A stretch of 64,000 bases of DNA from Semisulcospira habei (Eukaryota > Mollusca > Gastropoda > Semisulcospiridae): NCBI GenBank assembly GCA_036245525.1, contig BTPG01000003.1:191562164-191626163 (forward strand). Direction: 5' to 3'. Shown one piece after another: positions 1-10,645 of this stretch. The notes under the pieces are model-generated. The model did no database searches, had not been told where the DNA came from, and saw only the letters and a list, made by a program, of their open reading frames with translations. How positions within the stretch are numbered: the stretch's first letter is position 1; each line of letters begins with the position of its first letter. A program made the position numbers and the translations under genes.

Positions 1-86
1 GTACTCCATCGTTATCCTGGAACATCACAACGACAGTGAACTTCAATTATAAAAATGTCTAATGTAACAAAACTTAGATGCAGCAG

Positions 87-370
87 GGTGACCAACGAGA
101 TCACCTGTCACTAAAGACCACAATTTAGGTGGCTGTAGCTGTGACTGTGGCTGTAGCCACCTAAATGATGGTCTTTAATGATAGTTGACATTTTTTTGCC
201 TGTCAAGATTTCTCTTAAAGAAAAAACAATTTTATCAGTTAAAACATCACGGACGGCTCATGAGGATCTATACCTCTCCTGCCTTTTAAGACCACCTTTT
301 CTTGCAAAAAAAGACGGTTGCTCAAAACAGGTTCTACTGTAACAAACTTCCAGCATAGCAACAAAAAAAT
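87..370. repeat. Foldback repeat F, copy 1
   Basis: Core hairpin with arms of about 35 bases (AAAGACC-CA-TTTAGGTGGCTGTAGC and its complement) at 107-178, then a shared flank TCAAGA-TTCTCTTRAAG and ACCACCTTTTCTTGCAAA. Copies at 9104-9265 and 9752-9912/24152-24205 define the family. This copy shows the uninterrupted sequence where D1 inserted in copy 3. Confidence 0.72.
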
Positions 371-615
371 GTGGGTTCACTGACATTGTATATACTCCTT
401 CAATATGGTTCCGTGTTTCGCCAGTTACCGCCAGGCTGCCATCTATTTTGCGAATAAATAACATAATAAAGAAACCAACCTGGTTGCCTTATGCGAGATG
501 CCATCCTCCACACAGCACACACTGGTTTTTTGGTCTCCCACATCCACAACACAAGCACATGTCACTCCTGCTCCATATGTTGCACACACTGACTCCTAGA
601 GAAGGAAAATATGTT

Positions 616-837
616 TTGACTCATTCAGCCCGACGCATGTATTTCCCAAATATTGGAGGCGTCATCCAACAACTATGCACCTGTTGCAGGAGATGGATCG
701 ACCATGATAATTCAAGGGTAGTGCCAGATTAGCTTGGTGCCGACAGGCCTGTCGGCACCAAGCTAATCTGGCACTACCCTTGAATTATCATGGTCGACCC
801 ATCTCCTACTGTAGTGCGTCAGGGCTGAATGGGTTAA
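616..837. mobile_element. TTAA palindromic MITE, family P1, copy a
   Basis: Two 60-base arms (688-747 and 748-807) meet without a spacer and differ by about one base. Outer ends TTGACTCATTCAGCCC and GGGCTGAATGGGTTAA are inverted, with TTRA/TTAA at the borders. TTAA sites with a C-rich terminus are the piggyBac-type signature. No coding potential. Confidence 0.75.
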
Positions 838-980
838 ATGTAACATATATGCAATGCAGGTGCAGTGTACAAATGTAGTTCCCAACAAACCCTGACACAA
901 AGAAAACTTACTTATAGCAAACTGACTTAATAATCAATGAAAAGAAAAGGGGAAACTGCCAGTGCTAATATTTTAGGAAG

Positions 981-1200
981 ATTACAAAGTAAAGTAGGTA
1001 AAAGCACTGTCAGGGGAGAGAAGTGTGCATGATCGACCAGTGATCATTGATCTACTTTGGTAAAAGCACACAAAAAAAAAGATAGGAAAGAGGGGGTGCG
1101 CTAAGAAAGTGACTGGAAGCAATGCATATGGAACCCCCCCCCCCCCTCAAAGGGGGGCTATCACATATCCCAATGTTCCAGCCCCTTGGTGCATGGAAAT
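981..1200 (+). repeat. Left arm of inverted repeat flanking element A
   Basis: This arm (ATTACAAAGTAAAGTAGG ... GTGCATGGAAAT) matches the reverse complement of 8682-9015. Element A occupies the centre. A short preceding block, AATGAAAAGAAAAGGGG (937-969), has a direct-orientation copy inside the right arm near 8751-8783. Confidence 0.7.
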
Positions 1201-1597
1201 ATGAATTTTTCTTTAAAATGAATTTTTTCGAAAAATACTTACCGATGGTATTACTAATAGGAACGTTACCTAGCTAGCCTAATTTTAGCCAAAATTTGGT
1301 TGTGTCCGTATAAGTGAGTCCTCGCGCTGGGACCATATGGCGTTGAGGCGCGTCCCCTGGGTGGTGGATAGGGGGTCCCTCGTGAGAGGGGTGCACCGAA
1401 TGAAATAAGGTGCCGTGAACCAACATGGTCTAAGGGAAGGTGACCCCGACAGAAAACCCTGGTCCTCCTAGTAAGGGGGTTGGGCGTGGGGGTAGCTTTC
1501 CCACCCTGCAAAAAAGAAAATAGCTACAAAAACGCCGACGAAAAGACTAACAGTAATTCCTTTCCTGGAGGAGGAAGGTTCTTCTACTAGAAGACTT

Positions 1598-4500
1598 ATG
1601 ACGTCCTGTGGTGAAAGCCGGAAGTCTTCGGAAGCCACAGGACCGAGCCGCCTCTCTCTATCCAGGGACACAACCATGGGCACATGGAATGTCAAGACCA
1701 TGTACCAGAGCGGCAAGGCCGCCCAGATAGCAGCGGAAATGCAAAAGTACAACCTTTCCCTGCTAGGTATCAGTGAAGCCAGATGGACGCAGTCTGGCCA
1801 GAAAAGGCTGTTAAGTGGGGAGATGATTCTGTATTCAGGTCATGAAGAGGAGAATGCCCCCCATACAGAAGGAGTAGCATTCATGTTGTCACCAGTGGCA
1901 CAGAGAGCGCTGATTGGCTGGGAACCTCTTGGGCCAAGAATTATCACAGCAGCCTTTAGAACCAAGAAAAAGCTCAAGCTGAACGTCATCCAGTGTTATG
2001 CTGCCACCAATGACAGTGACGAGGAAGAGAAACAAGAGTTCTACGACCGACTCCAGAGTGCCGTGGACAAATGTGCGGAGCGAGACATCACCATCGTCAT
2101 GGGCGATTTTAATGCCAAAATAGGGGAGGACAACACCGGATACGAAGAGGTGATGGGGAGACAGGGACTAGGCTCGGAGATGAGTGAGAACGGGGAGAGG
2201 TTTGTAGACTTTTGTGCTCTAAACCGACTTGTCATTGGAGGCAGCATCTTCCCACACAGAAGAATACACAAAGCAACTTGGGTCTCACCTGACCATACTA
2301 CAGAGAACCAAATAGACCATATCTGCATTAGCAAGAAATTTAGAAGATCACTTCAAGATGTTCGAGTGAGGAGGGGAGCAGATGTCGCCTCAGACCACCA
2401 TCTGCTTACCTTAAGAATGAAGCTCAAGCTAAAGAAAAGCCGCACAGAGACAACAAGAAGACAGCGCTAAAATGTAGGCCTCCTGAGAGAAACTGGAGTT
2501 AGAGAAGAGTTCAAACTGGTGCTGTCCAACCGGTTTCAAGCGCTACAGGAGCTAGTAAATGAAGAGGAGGCGGTCACCACAGAGCAGCAGTGGAAGGCAG
2601 TTAGAGAGGCGCTGAACTCAACCTGCAAAGACACTGTAGGGTTCAGGAAACACCACCACAAGGACTGGCTGTCGGCACAGACCTTGAAGAAGATAGAAGC
2701 GAGGAAGCAGAAGAAAGCAGCGGTCAACAACAGTCGCACGAGAGCAGCCAAAGTAAGGGCACAGGAGGAATACTCGGAAGCCAACCGCGAGGTGAAGAGT
2801 ATCAGGGCAGACAAGAGGGCCTACACAGACAGCCTGGCAGCAGAGGCAGAAAAGGCAGCAGGCAGCGGCAACATGAAACGGCTCTACGACATTACCAGAA
2901 GATTGTCGGGTAAGTATGGCCATACAGAAAGACCAGTAAAAGACAAAGAAGGCAAGCCTATTGCAGACAGAGCAGACCAACTCGACAGATGGGCCGAGTA
3001 TTTTGAAGAGTTACTGAACAGACCTAGCCCACCCGACCCCCCCGACATCCAGCCGGCAGAGACCGACCTACCCATCAGCTGTGACAGACCCAGCCGGGAA
3101 GAGATCAGAAGAGCAGTGGCATTTTTTAAGAATGGCAAAGCAGCAGGGCCAGATGGCATCCCAGCGGAGTCTCTGAAAGCAGACCTAGAGACAACAGTGG
3201 AGATGCTGTACCCACTGTTTGGAAAGATCTGGGAAGAGGAGGTGATGCCAGCTGACTGGAAGGAGGGGTACCTAATCAAGCTCCCAAGAAAGGCGACCTC
3301 AGCAAGTGTTCCAACTGCAGAGGAATCACCTTGCTGTCAGTACCAGGAAAGGTCTTCAACAGGATCATCCTAGAGAGAATGAAGAGCTCCGTTGACCCCC
3401 AGCTGAGAGACCAGCAAGCAGGATTCAGGAAGAACCGATCATGTACAGACCAGATCGCCACTCTCCGCATCATCGTGGAACAGTCTCTGGAGTGGAGCTC
3501 CCCGCTGTACGTCAACTTTGTGGATTATGAGAAAGCATTTGACAGTGTGGACCGAGAGACTCTGTAGAAACTCCTACGACACTACGGTGTACCCACAAAG
3601 CTCGTCCGCCTGATCAAGAGCAGCTATGATGGCATGACATGTCGCGTGATCCACGAAGGGCAGTTCACCAGGGAGCTCCAGGTCAGAACTGGTGTCAGGC
3701 AGGGGTGTCTGCTGTCTCCATTCCTCTTCCTACTGGCCATAGACTGGGTCATGAAGATGACCACAGAGCACAGACGAAGTGGAATACAGTGGACACTGTG
3801 GACACAGCTTGATGACCTCGATTTTGCAGACGACTTGGCATTACTGTCCCACACTCGTCAACAAATGCAGGACAAGACCACGAGGCTTGCTGACATCTCG
3901 TCCCAAGTGGGCCTCACCATTCACAAACAGAAAACAAAGACAATGAGGCTGAACACAACCAGGGAAGAACCAATCTTGCTTGCTGGCACCCCGTTGGAGG
4001 AGGTGGAGTCCTTCACCTATCTCGGGAGCATCATAGACAAAAAAGGCAGCACTGATGCAGATGTCAGAGCACGAATCGGTAAAGCCAGAGCAGCCTTTCT
4101 CGAGTTAAAAAAAGTGTGGAGTTCCAGAGAGCTGTCACAACACACCAAAGTCCGGATTTTCAACTCCAATGTAAAAGCAGTTCTCCTATATGGAGCAGAG
4201 ACTTGGAGATTGACAAAAACCACAGTCAACAGAGTACAGACCTTCATGAACAGTTGCCTTAGAAGAATTTTGAAAATCCACTGGCCAGAGAAGATCAGCA
4301 ACGTCAGACTCTGGGACAGAACAGAGCAGATAACAGCAGAGAATGAAATTGGGCGAAAAAGATGGGGATGGATCGGTCACAGCCTGAGAAAGCCAGCTTC
4401 CAGTATCACTAGGCAGGCATTGTCATGGAACCCCCAGGGAAAGAGGAAAAGAGGTAGGCCGAGAAACTCCTGTCGTCGAGACCTCCAAGCAGACATCAAG

Positions 4501-4608
4501 AGACTGGGAACCACCTGGAGTAGAATCGAAGGAGAAGCACAGGACAGGATTTGCTGGAGGTCTCTCGTCGACGGCCTATACCCGGGTAGGGGTGACAGCC
4601 GTAAGTAA
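1598..4608 (+). pseudogene. RTE-like LINE polyprotein: AP endonuclease plus reverse transcriptase, broken
   Basis: From about 1676 (MGTWNVKTMY) an apurinic-type endonuclease runs to 2470 with GISEARW, MGDFNAKIG, NQIDHICI and ASDHHLL, the metal and catalytic motifs. A basic linker follows (2519-3090), then RT: GKAAGPDGIP (3133), VDYEKAFDSVD (about 3520), GVRQGCLLSP (about 3690), FADD at 3823-3834, YLGSI (4018) and the C-terminal WIGHSLRK. Three lesions: an in-frame TAA at 2468-2470 between endonuclease and linker, a frameshift near 3285-3295, and an in-frame TAG at 3565-3567 where the family has Trp. The element cannot make its own full protein. Confidence 0.9.
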
Positions 4609-4619
4609 GTAAGTAAGTA

Positions 4620-5330
4620 CAGTGGAGTCCAGTTAACACGAACTCGCTTTACACGAAATTCCGGTTAACACGAACCGTTTTTGCATTCCCGGCCGACGGC
4701 CTTCTTATTCTGTATTAAAATTTCACTGATAACACGAAATGCTTAACACGAAATTTTGCTTTACACGAAGCTGATTTCGGTTCCCAACCAGGGCAATTTC
4801 ACTATTATTCACCTGTTTAACACGAACACAGATTCCATTCACAGAAAACCAATTCACGTGTCGCTCTCGCGCTGTGGAAGTACACGACAGATCAGAGCGA
4901 ACTCTAGTCTGTGATTGGCTGAATAGCCTTCGGCTGTTGTAATCTGTCTTCTCATTGGCTAGCATTTCTGTACTGTATTCATGTTGTATCATTCGTGTAC
5001 CAACACAACCCTTTTACCGATGCGGGATTGTACTTCAGCCTGTGTTGCTTTTACCTGAGGATTGTAACTTAGTATGGATTTTGCCTGATGGATTTACATT
5101 AAATACTCGAGCTGTACACGTTTCCTTGTGTTTTCCTAGCGAGCTGAAGGTATGCATAGAAAGTACGATAATGTGCACTTTTAACCTGGTACTCATTCAC
5201 GCACACGTCTTACACACTTTCTCCTTGAGGGCTGTGATCAATTTTGAGGCCATATTGGTTAACACGAAATACGGTTAACACGAAGTGATTTTCCGTGTCC
5301 CCAGAAATTCGTGTTAAGCGGACTCCACTG
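4620..5330 (+). mobile_element. pogo/Tigger-like non-autonomous DNA transposon
   Basis: 711 bp with inverted ends CAGTGGAGTCC...GGACTCCACTG, flanked by TA at 4618-4619 and 5331-5332. The termini continue as inverted TTAACACGAA, and this motif recurs about ten times near both ends, as in Tigger/pogo elements where such repeats bind transposase. No transposase reading frame is present. It sits in the (TAAG)n tail of the RTE-like LINE, so it arrived after it. Confidence 0.85.
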
Positions 5331-5489
5331 TAAGTATAAGTGAGTGTTGGCAGGTGAGGGGCACCATAGTACTGGCAGTAACCCGAGTAGCCTCCCTTAC
5401 ACCCCATCCGGTAAGAGGTCACCCGATATGCCTCAGTTTAGTTTCTTAGCGAACTGGCAGCAAGCGGGGCAGGTGGGAGGGACCTTCGA

Positions 5490-5590
5490 GTAATACCATC
5501 GGTAAGTATTTTTCGAAAAAATTTATTTTAAAGAAAAATTCATTTGTTTCCTCAAAACACATGATGGTATTACTAATAGGAAGAATCCCG
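5490..5590. repeat. Internal complementary region of DIRS element A
   Basis: The AATACCATCGGTAAGTATTT block and the AT-rich run beside it mirror the element's outer end at 1201-1260. The GTTTCCTCAAAACA...GGTATTACTAATAGGAA block mirrors the other end at 8446-8494. In DIRS replication this region is thought to template joining of the two ends into a circle. Confidence 0.75.
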
Positions 5591-6401
5591 AAGAGGAGGT
5601 GGGTGCCGCTATAGTGCGCAGGGAACAAGGCCTAGTATACACCCTGGTGTTGAAGTCTTCCGATCTAAGCGGCAGCACGTCCAGGGTGAGGCAACGTCGC
5701 CGGGGAAACTGGTAAGAGGCAGAAAGCTTCTGTAGAATTATGGTAGTCTTGGACAGCCGTACTGTAGTCCCTATGGCCGGTGGGAGCCCGAAGTGGCGGC
5801 GAGAAAGGCCCGACTCCTCACGGTGCCTGCTGCAACAACGCTCACCACGGTCTGTAGTAGTGGCGGCCTGTCCCAAGAGCGGGGGTCCGCTCGGTTCTTC
5901 CCACCCCCAGTGGTCCTTCTGCCCTGCTACGTCACGTGGTTTACGGTCGCGTGTGCCCGTCGCGCGAACGGCTCGTGGCTCCCTTGTGCGGCGAGTGTGC
6001 TCTCTTCCGTACAGCCGAAGGCACGGTCGTGGCACGTCTCCCCAACCTGGGCGCGTGACGCTGAACGCTCGTAGATCGTATGGGACTCGTCAAGCAAGCG
6101 CGGCTCGTGGTCCCGGCGTGCTTTGTGCCGGGAGGGAGCGCTCTTCCTGTCAGTCAGTAGTCCGGTTGTGGAGACTCGTCATTGACCTGTGAGTGGGATG
6201 CCGAAAGTACGGAGCCCTGATGAGTTTTGGGTCCCGGCGTGCGCTAGGCTTGTGCCGCATGGCTCTGCGCAGCGAGCGCGCGCTCTTCCATTCCATCCGT
6301 TCATCTGGCCATGGAGCGTCTGGTCCGGGCTTTGACCTACGATGGCGCGAGAGCTGACGTCGGTCCGGAAGTGGCGGCTCGGTAGTCTAGACGGAGGAGA
6401 G

Positions 6402-7330
6402 ATCCCGTCGTAAGTTCGCCTCGTGCCGCTCTGCCCAAAGCACTGAACGTGCCAGCGTCCTTCCGCTTCTGCGTTCCGCCGTCTGATCCACGGCTAAGAC
6501 CGCCGTAAGTGCCTGTACTGGCGTCTTTCGGGTAGACGTTAAAATGGCCCGTGGAAGCTCGTCACTGACCTGCGATCGGGAAGCCGAGCGTTCGTCATCT
6601 CTAGGAACGGGAACCCGTCGTGTGTGCGCGTGGTGCCTCTCTTCCAAAGCACCGCGCGTGCCACCTTCTTCCTTCCAAACTGCTTACAGGTCTCGTCTCC
6701 ACGATGGGGGTGTGTGGGCATGGCACAACAACACTGACCTGTGGAACGTGAAGCAGTCCTGCAGTGCTCGTGATCCCTGGATGCAGCAGGTTTATGCCTG
6801 TCTAACCTGTGTCGGGAGCTGGCGCCAATAAGAGTAGGGATCTCGTCTGGTTGAGGACGCTCATCACCAACCTGCAATCGAGAAGCAGAGCGTTCGTCCC
6901 TAGTGGCGGAATCCCGTCGTGAGTGCGCCTCGTGTCTGTCTTCTCGACAATCCGAGCGTGAGACCTTCTTTCTGTGCAGGCTGAGTTCCACCGTCTGGCT
7001 CGGAGCTAAGATCATCGTAATTTCGGGTGCCGACGTCTGCCCGGAAGTGGTAAGGTTAGCAGCCAGTTCGTGTCTGTCTATCTTGTGTCGGGAGCCGGCG
7101 CCCATCCGCATAGAAAGCTTCTCTGGCCGTGTTCGCTCCTCACTGAGCTGCAAGCGGGAAGCCTAGCGGTTGTCCCTAGGTGCAGGATCCCGCCGCGAGT
7201 GTGCCTCGTGTCTCTCTTCCCGAAGCACCGAGCGTGACATCTTCTGTCTGTCAAGTCTGTGTTCCGCCGTCTGACCCGGGGCTAAGATCGTCTTATGGTC
7301 AGGTGCCAACGTCTGCCCGGAAGTAGTAGG
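6402..7330. repeat. Tandem repeat array inside DIRS element A
   Basis: Four diverged units begin with the block CCCGTCGTRAGTGCGCCTCG near 6402, 6610, 6912 and 7189, giving unequal spacings of about 208, 302 and 277 bp. Each carries a further shared block containing CCGTCTGAYCC and CCGACGTCTGCCCGGAAG. The array is downstream of the Cys/His module and reads through several frames, so it is at best partly coding. Confidence 0.6.
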
Positions 7331-7825
7331 ATTGGTCCATATCGTCACGGTAATGGGTAACTTAGAAGGCCCATCCGCGGTAATGTGCGCTGTGGTAGCT
7401 GTCCTGTTCCAATGCATCACGGTCAAGGGCAACTTAATAGCCCCATCCGCGGTAATCTGCGCAAATTTCGTCCTACTGGCCCGATTCATCACGGTCAAGG
7501 GAATAGTACTGGGTCCATCCGTGGCACTCTGAGCGGGGACTGGGGGCCGCTCTCTGATAGGTGTCGGGCGTTCACGGCGGTAGAATCCCCACAGCTGGGA
7601 CCATTTCTCTTCCAGCCAGGGGGCGCAAACAGCACAGGGATGTGTTGACTCACAGCCAGAACAGGGCAGGCAGACAGCATGCTCGCCACCGGGCCCCTGA
7701 AAATCGCCACATTTCGTGCAGGTAACTGCAACATAGAGGCCATAATGAAGAACGAGCGAGCGTGGCCCCGAGGCTGCGCACCAATAATTCCGCGTGCGAG
7801 GGTGAGAACGAAACGAGCGTGCCAA
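7163..7825 (-). CDS. gag-like protein of DIRS element A
   Basis: The 220-codon frame has cysteine/histidine ligands C36, C39, H49, C52, C55, C58, H62, C64 and C67, then WSQLWGFYRRERP. Spacing C-x2-C-x9-H-x2-C-x2-C-x2-C-x3-H-x-C-x2-C is the same as in D1 and B. After it come three in-frame 24-residue repeats (72 bp; marked by TADG-PLTV, at about 7338-7540). The first codon of the track is not ATG and the true start is unclear; the module could begin nearer 7740. Role inferred as nucleic-acid binding Gag. It ends at 7163 while the tandem array continues, so it is probably truncated. Confidence 0.6.
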   Translation of the reverse strand: MARSFRSHPRTRNYWCAASGPRSLVLHYGLYVAVTCTKCGDFQGPGGEHAVCLPCSGCESTHPCAVCAPWLEEKWSQLWGFYRRERPTPIRERPPVPAQSATDGPSTIPLTVMNRASRTKFAQITADGAIKLPLTVMHWNRTATTAHITADGPSKLPITVTIWTNPTTSGQTLAPDHKTILAPGQTAEHRLDRQKMSRSVLREERHEAHSRRDPAPRDNR

Positions 7826-8681
7826 TGTCCGGCGCTCTTCCCTTCCCCTGAGCGCCGGTCGAGGGCATTCACCGAGATTTTACCTGGCCATGACGGAGCG
7901 AGTAGCAAACCCATGCCTGTTGAAGCGACGTCCCGAGGCCTACCGGACTCACAGTCACCACCCGGGTCCAAGCCGACACAGGCACGCCAGGCAAGGCACG
8001 TCGGAGTCGAAACAGCGCTAGGTACAAGCCGAGAGGGCTCCAAGCCCGCACCTCCGAGTGAGCTCCAAGTCACAGGCACGCTAAGTCCACAACAGAATGG
8101 CAAGGTCACGAGACGACCGGTCACAATCCGCGTGAGCTCTAAGCCAAGTTCAAAACAGTCCCAGGCACAAACACTCGAGTAAACTCCAAGCCAGTACAAC
8201 GAGTGAACCAGAACAGTAAGGTAAGTCACAAGCCGACTGGTCACAACCAAACCGTAGGAAACAAAGAGCGATGTACAAACACAACCGTCTACAGGCTAGC
8301 TAAGAACTAAACTGAGGCATATCAGGTGAGCACTTACCGGTAAGGGAGGCTACTCGAGTTACTGACAGTACTATGGTGCCCCTCACCTGCCAACACTCAC
8401 TTAAACGGACACAACCAAATTTGGCTAAAATTAGGCTAGCTAGGTAACGTTCCTATTAGTAATACCATCAGTAATGTTTTTTGAGGAAACAAATATAGGT
8501 CCCCCAAGGGGGGGTCCAGATATTTAGCCGGTGTGGACAGCTGTTTCGGTCTTGGCGACCTCATCAGCACACCATTCGGCATACTGGTTGAAGGCAGGAA
8601 CTTTTGCCTACCTGCAAAAACAGCCACATTTTACTGTGGTGTCTGCAGGGGCATACATTCCATGCCTCCACCTTGAGCTAG

Positions 8682-8887
8682 ATTTCCATGCACCCTAAGA
8701 GAGGAACCCTCTAAAAGGGGGGAAGGGGTTGAAGTCGATATTGTAGTAATAAATGAAAAGAAAAGGGGAGACTGCCAGTGCTAAGGGGCCGGAAGAGTGG
8801 GATATGTGATACGCCCCCCTTTGGGGGGGGCTTCCATATGCTTCGCTTCCAGTCACTTTCTTAGCGCATCCCCTCTTTCCTATCTTT

Positions 8888-8931
<44 letters not shown>

Positions 8932-9015
8932 TTGACCAAAGTAGATTTATGATCACTGGTCGATCATGCACACTTCTCTCCCCTGACAGTGCTTTTACCT
9001 ACTTTACTTTGTAAT
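8682..9015 (-). repeat. Right arm of inverted repeat flanking element A
   Basis: Reverse complement of 981-1200, with two additions: about 95 bp at 8695-8785, including a direct copy of the block at 937-969, and a (GT)n run at about 8891-8928. Polymorphic poly-C/poly-G runs occur at the same relative place in both arms. Confidence 0.7.
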
Positions 9016-9103
9016 CCTGACTTTATAATCCCACAGCAGTACAATCAGCATAAGTTGCTTACAGATAAAGCAGGACCTGCTTCGAGTGACCACCCTTACG
9101 AGA

Positions 9104-9265
9104 GATCACCTGTCATTAAGGACCATCATTTAGGTGGCTGTAGCTACTTAAATGATGGTCTTTAATGACAGGTGCCACTTTCTGCCCTTCAAGGCTTCTC
9201 TTGAGAGAGCAGCCGTGTTTTAAAACCACTTGTTCTGGCAAACAGGTTCTATTTTCATCCCTCTG
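9104..9265. repeat. Foldback repeat F, copy 2
   Basis: Hairpin AAGGACCATCATTTAGGTGGC/ GCTACTTAAATGATGGTC with the same flanks as copy 1 (GAGATCACCTGTCATTAA before, CAAGGCTTCTCTTGAGAGAG after). It lies in ACTR8 intron 6, about 320 bp from exon 6. Confidence 0.7.
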
Positions 9266-9377
9266 CAGTAAATCAGAATTAATTGTTTATAGATACGCCA
9301 AATTTTGGTTACAACAAACTCATTTTTTTCTAAAGTTTGCTCATGCTGCTAACCCGTTTAGCCCCGACACCCTACAG

Positions 9378-9492
9378 CAGGTGATGGATCGATCATGAGA
9401 ATTCAAGGGTAAGTGCCAGATGAGCTTAGCGCCTCCTGGCGCCAAGCTAATCTGGCGCTACCCTTGAATTATCATGGTCGATCCATCGCCTG
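9378..9492. mobile_element. TTAA palindromic MITE, family P1, copy b
   Basis: Arms share GATGGATCGAYCATGA, AATTCAAGGGTA and AGCTTRGCGCC with other P1 copies. The left flank CTAACCCGTTTAGCCCC is a decayed terminus; the right terminus is lost. It starts 90 bp from the donor of ACTR8 exon 6, in intron 6. Confidence 0.7.
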
Positions 9493-9582
9493 CAACTGGT
9501 ACATAGTTGTTTGCTGACATCTCCAAACTTTGAAAAATGCAGCCAGTAACTGTGTCAAATATTATGAAGGGACTTTCCTCAC

Positions 9583-9693
9583 CTGATGAACGATGACAGC
9601 CTCAAAGCCCAGGTTGTTCAGCAATAGTTCCACCATGGCTTTGACGTGCTTGTGTGTGTAGATATCCGGAATGAGAAGAACGGCTCTGTAATG
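9583..9693 (-). CDS. ACTR8: ACTR8 coding exon 6
   Basis: Encodes 37 residues: HYRAVLLIPDIY, then a helix (VKAMVELLLNNLGF), then EAVIVHQ. Human ARP8 reads HYRCILLIPDIY and ends this block IVVHQ, so the boundary falls at a conserved place. Acceptor TTTGCAG at 9694, donor GTGAGG at 9582. It is 14.7 kb from exon 5 and phase-compatible with it. The next family segment (VCA-GSG-ST-IVDVGD, nucleotide-binding loop) was not found further left. Confidence 0.95.
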
Positions 9694-9751
9694 CTGCAAA
9701 CCAAACGACACAAAATACAGCAACTAGAAACTATTTATATCACTCTTATGA

Positions 9752-9912
9752 GAGATCACCTGTCATTAAAGACCATCATTTAGGTGTCTGCAGCCACCTA
9801 AATGATGTACACAAACCATGGGGAATCACTAAATCATGGCTTTTAATGACAGGTGACACTCTTTGCCCCTCATGACTTCTATTGAGAGAGTGCCTGTCTT
9901 GTGAGACCACTT
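9752..9912. repeat. Foldback repeat F, copy 3, left part split by D1
   Basis: Same GAGATCACCTGTCATTAAAG start, a hairpin with an extra 30-bp insert in its right arm, and the GAGACCACTTTT flank. The sequence resumes at 24152 on the far side of D1 as TTTTCTTGCAAATAAG, which copy 1 shows to be the natural continuation. Confidence 0.72.
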
Positions 9913-9956
9913 TTGTTTTCTCAAAACAACATTACCGATGACATTACTGTTAGGAA
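9913..9956 (+). repeat. D1 left inverted terminal repeat
   Basis: Identical to the reverse complement of 17704-17747 over 44 bases, including CATTACCGATGACATTACTG. Element B carries a related terminus with GACATGACTG and A one with GGTATTACTA, so the three elements have distinct but homologous ends. Confidence 0.85.
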
Positions 9957-10645
9957 TACTGTCTCGCTAGCCTAATTTTAGCCCAAAATTGAGGTTGTGT
10001 GCCTTTAAGGAGGGAAGGTATCAGGGGGCGTTATCTGCTAGGCAGAGCCACGGTAGCCTCCCTTCCCTCCATATCCGGAACGCGGTCACCTGATTCGCCA
10101 TTCTGTCTCTTCGCTGAGCCGTGGAAAGGTTGTGTGCCCTACCTAGCTCCTAGCGACTTTGTTTTTCTTCGAGTTCGTGGTTGGAGGTTGACGGGTTACT
10201 ACTGGCTTGTGAGCTTCCTGCGGCAGAGCGGTCTTCTGTTCCGGCTGCAGTGTCGACTGGGCTGTGCCTTCTCGTCCTTGGCGGGACTTTGCGGCCATCT
10301 TTCGTCGGCCCTCGTCCTCCGTCCCTCACAGTGGTAACCTCCTTCTTTCTACCATGACCAGGTAAGCATTGTGGCTGGTAGTTAGTGCCCTCGGCCGACG
10401 CTACGGTTGCAGTAGCACTGGGCAGAGGCGCTCGTAGTGTGACCGTTTGTGCGGTTTCGTTGATAAGACGTGGAAGAGAAATGTGTACATGCGGCAGGAC
10501 CGGTTCTAGCGACCGGTCGGGGGTGAATTAGCAACAAGGGCGCTGCTAACTCAACCCTACTGGGCGGAACTACACCGTGAGGTTTCGTTGTTGCCACATG
10601 TACCGGTCTTTCTTCTATGCTTGAAAGCCTGTTTTCTTCTGCTCT

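Larger units (their letters stand above)
1320..5333 (+). mobile_element. RTE-like LINE, near full length, inserted in element A
   Basis: It is bounded by a 12-bp target duplication GTATAAGTGAGT at 1308-1319 and 5334-5345. The uninterrupted site survives in the other inverted arm of A (about 8380-8410). It has about 280 bp of 5' UTR, an endonuclease and reverse transcriptase, and a (TAAG)n tail typical of the RTE clade. The tail is split by a pogo-like element at 4620-5330. Clade call rests on the endonuclease and FADD-type RT style, not on a tree. Confidence 0.88.
1201..8494 (-). mobile_element. DIRS-like element A, non-autonomous
   Basis: The two ends are inverted copies of one another: 1241-1319 plus 5346-5504 match the reverse complement of about 8304-8467. 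Near the 3' end (5490-5590) an internal complementary region puts complements of the left and right termini side by side, the hallmark of DIRS retrotransposons. Read on the minus strand: terminus 8494, 5' UTR, a gag-like reading frame with a Cys/His module near 7570-7720, tandem repeats, internal complementary region, inverted UTR copy. No reverse transcriptase or recombinase is present, so any movement would rely on enzymes from a full element. Without the LINE it is about 3.3 kb. Confidence 0.82.

Noticed and set aside
87..180. Hairpins as a CRISPR array or a microRNA gene
   Set aside because: Copies are few, dispersed and without regular spacers; arms are perfect foldbacks typical of MITEs. 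A small-RNA role cannot be judged from sequence alone.
258..464. Minus-strand frame as the next ACTR8 exon
   Set aside because: It lacks the conserved nucleotide-loop residues expected after exon 6 and overlaps repeat F flank.
4955..5278. A 107-codon frame inside the pogo-like element as a transposase
   Set aside because: Far too short for a DDE transposase, no helix-turn-helix or DDE motifs; most of it is terminal-repeat sequence.
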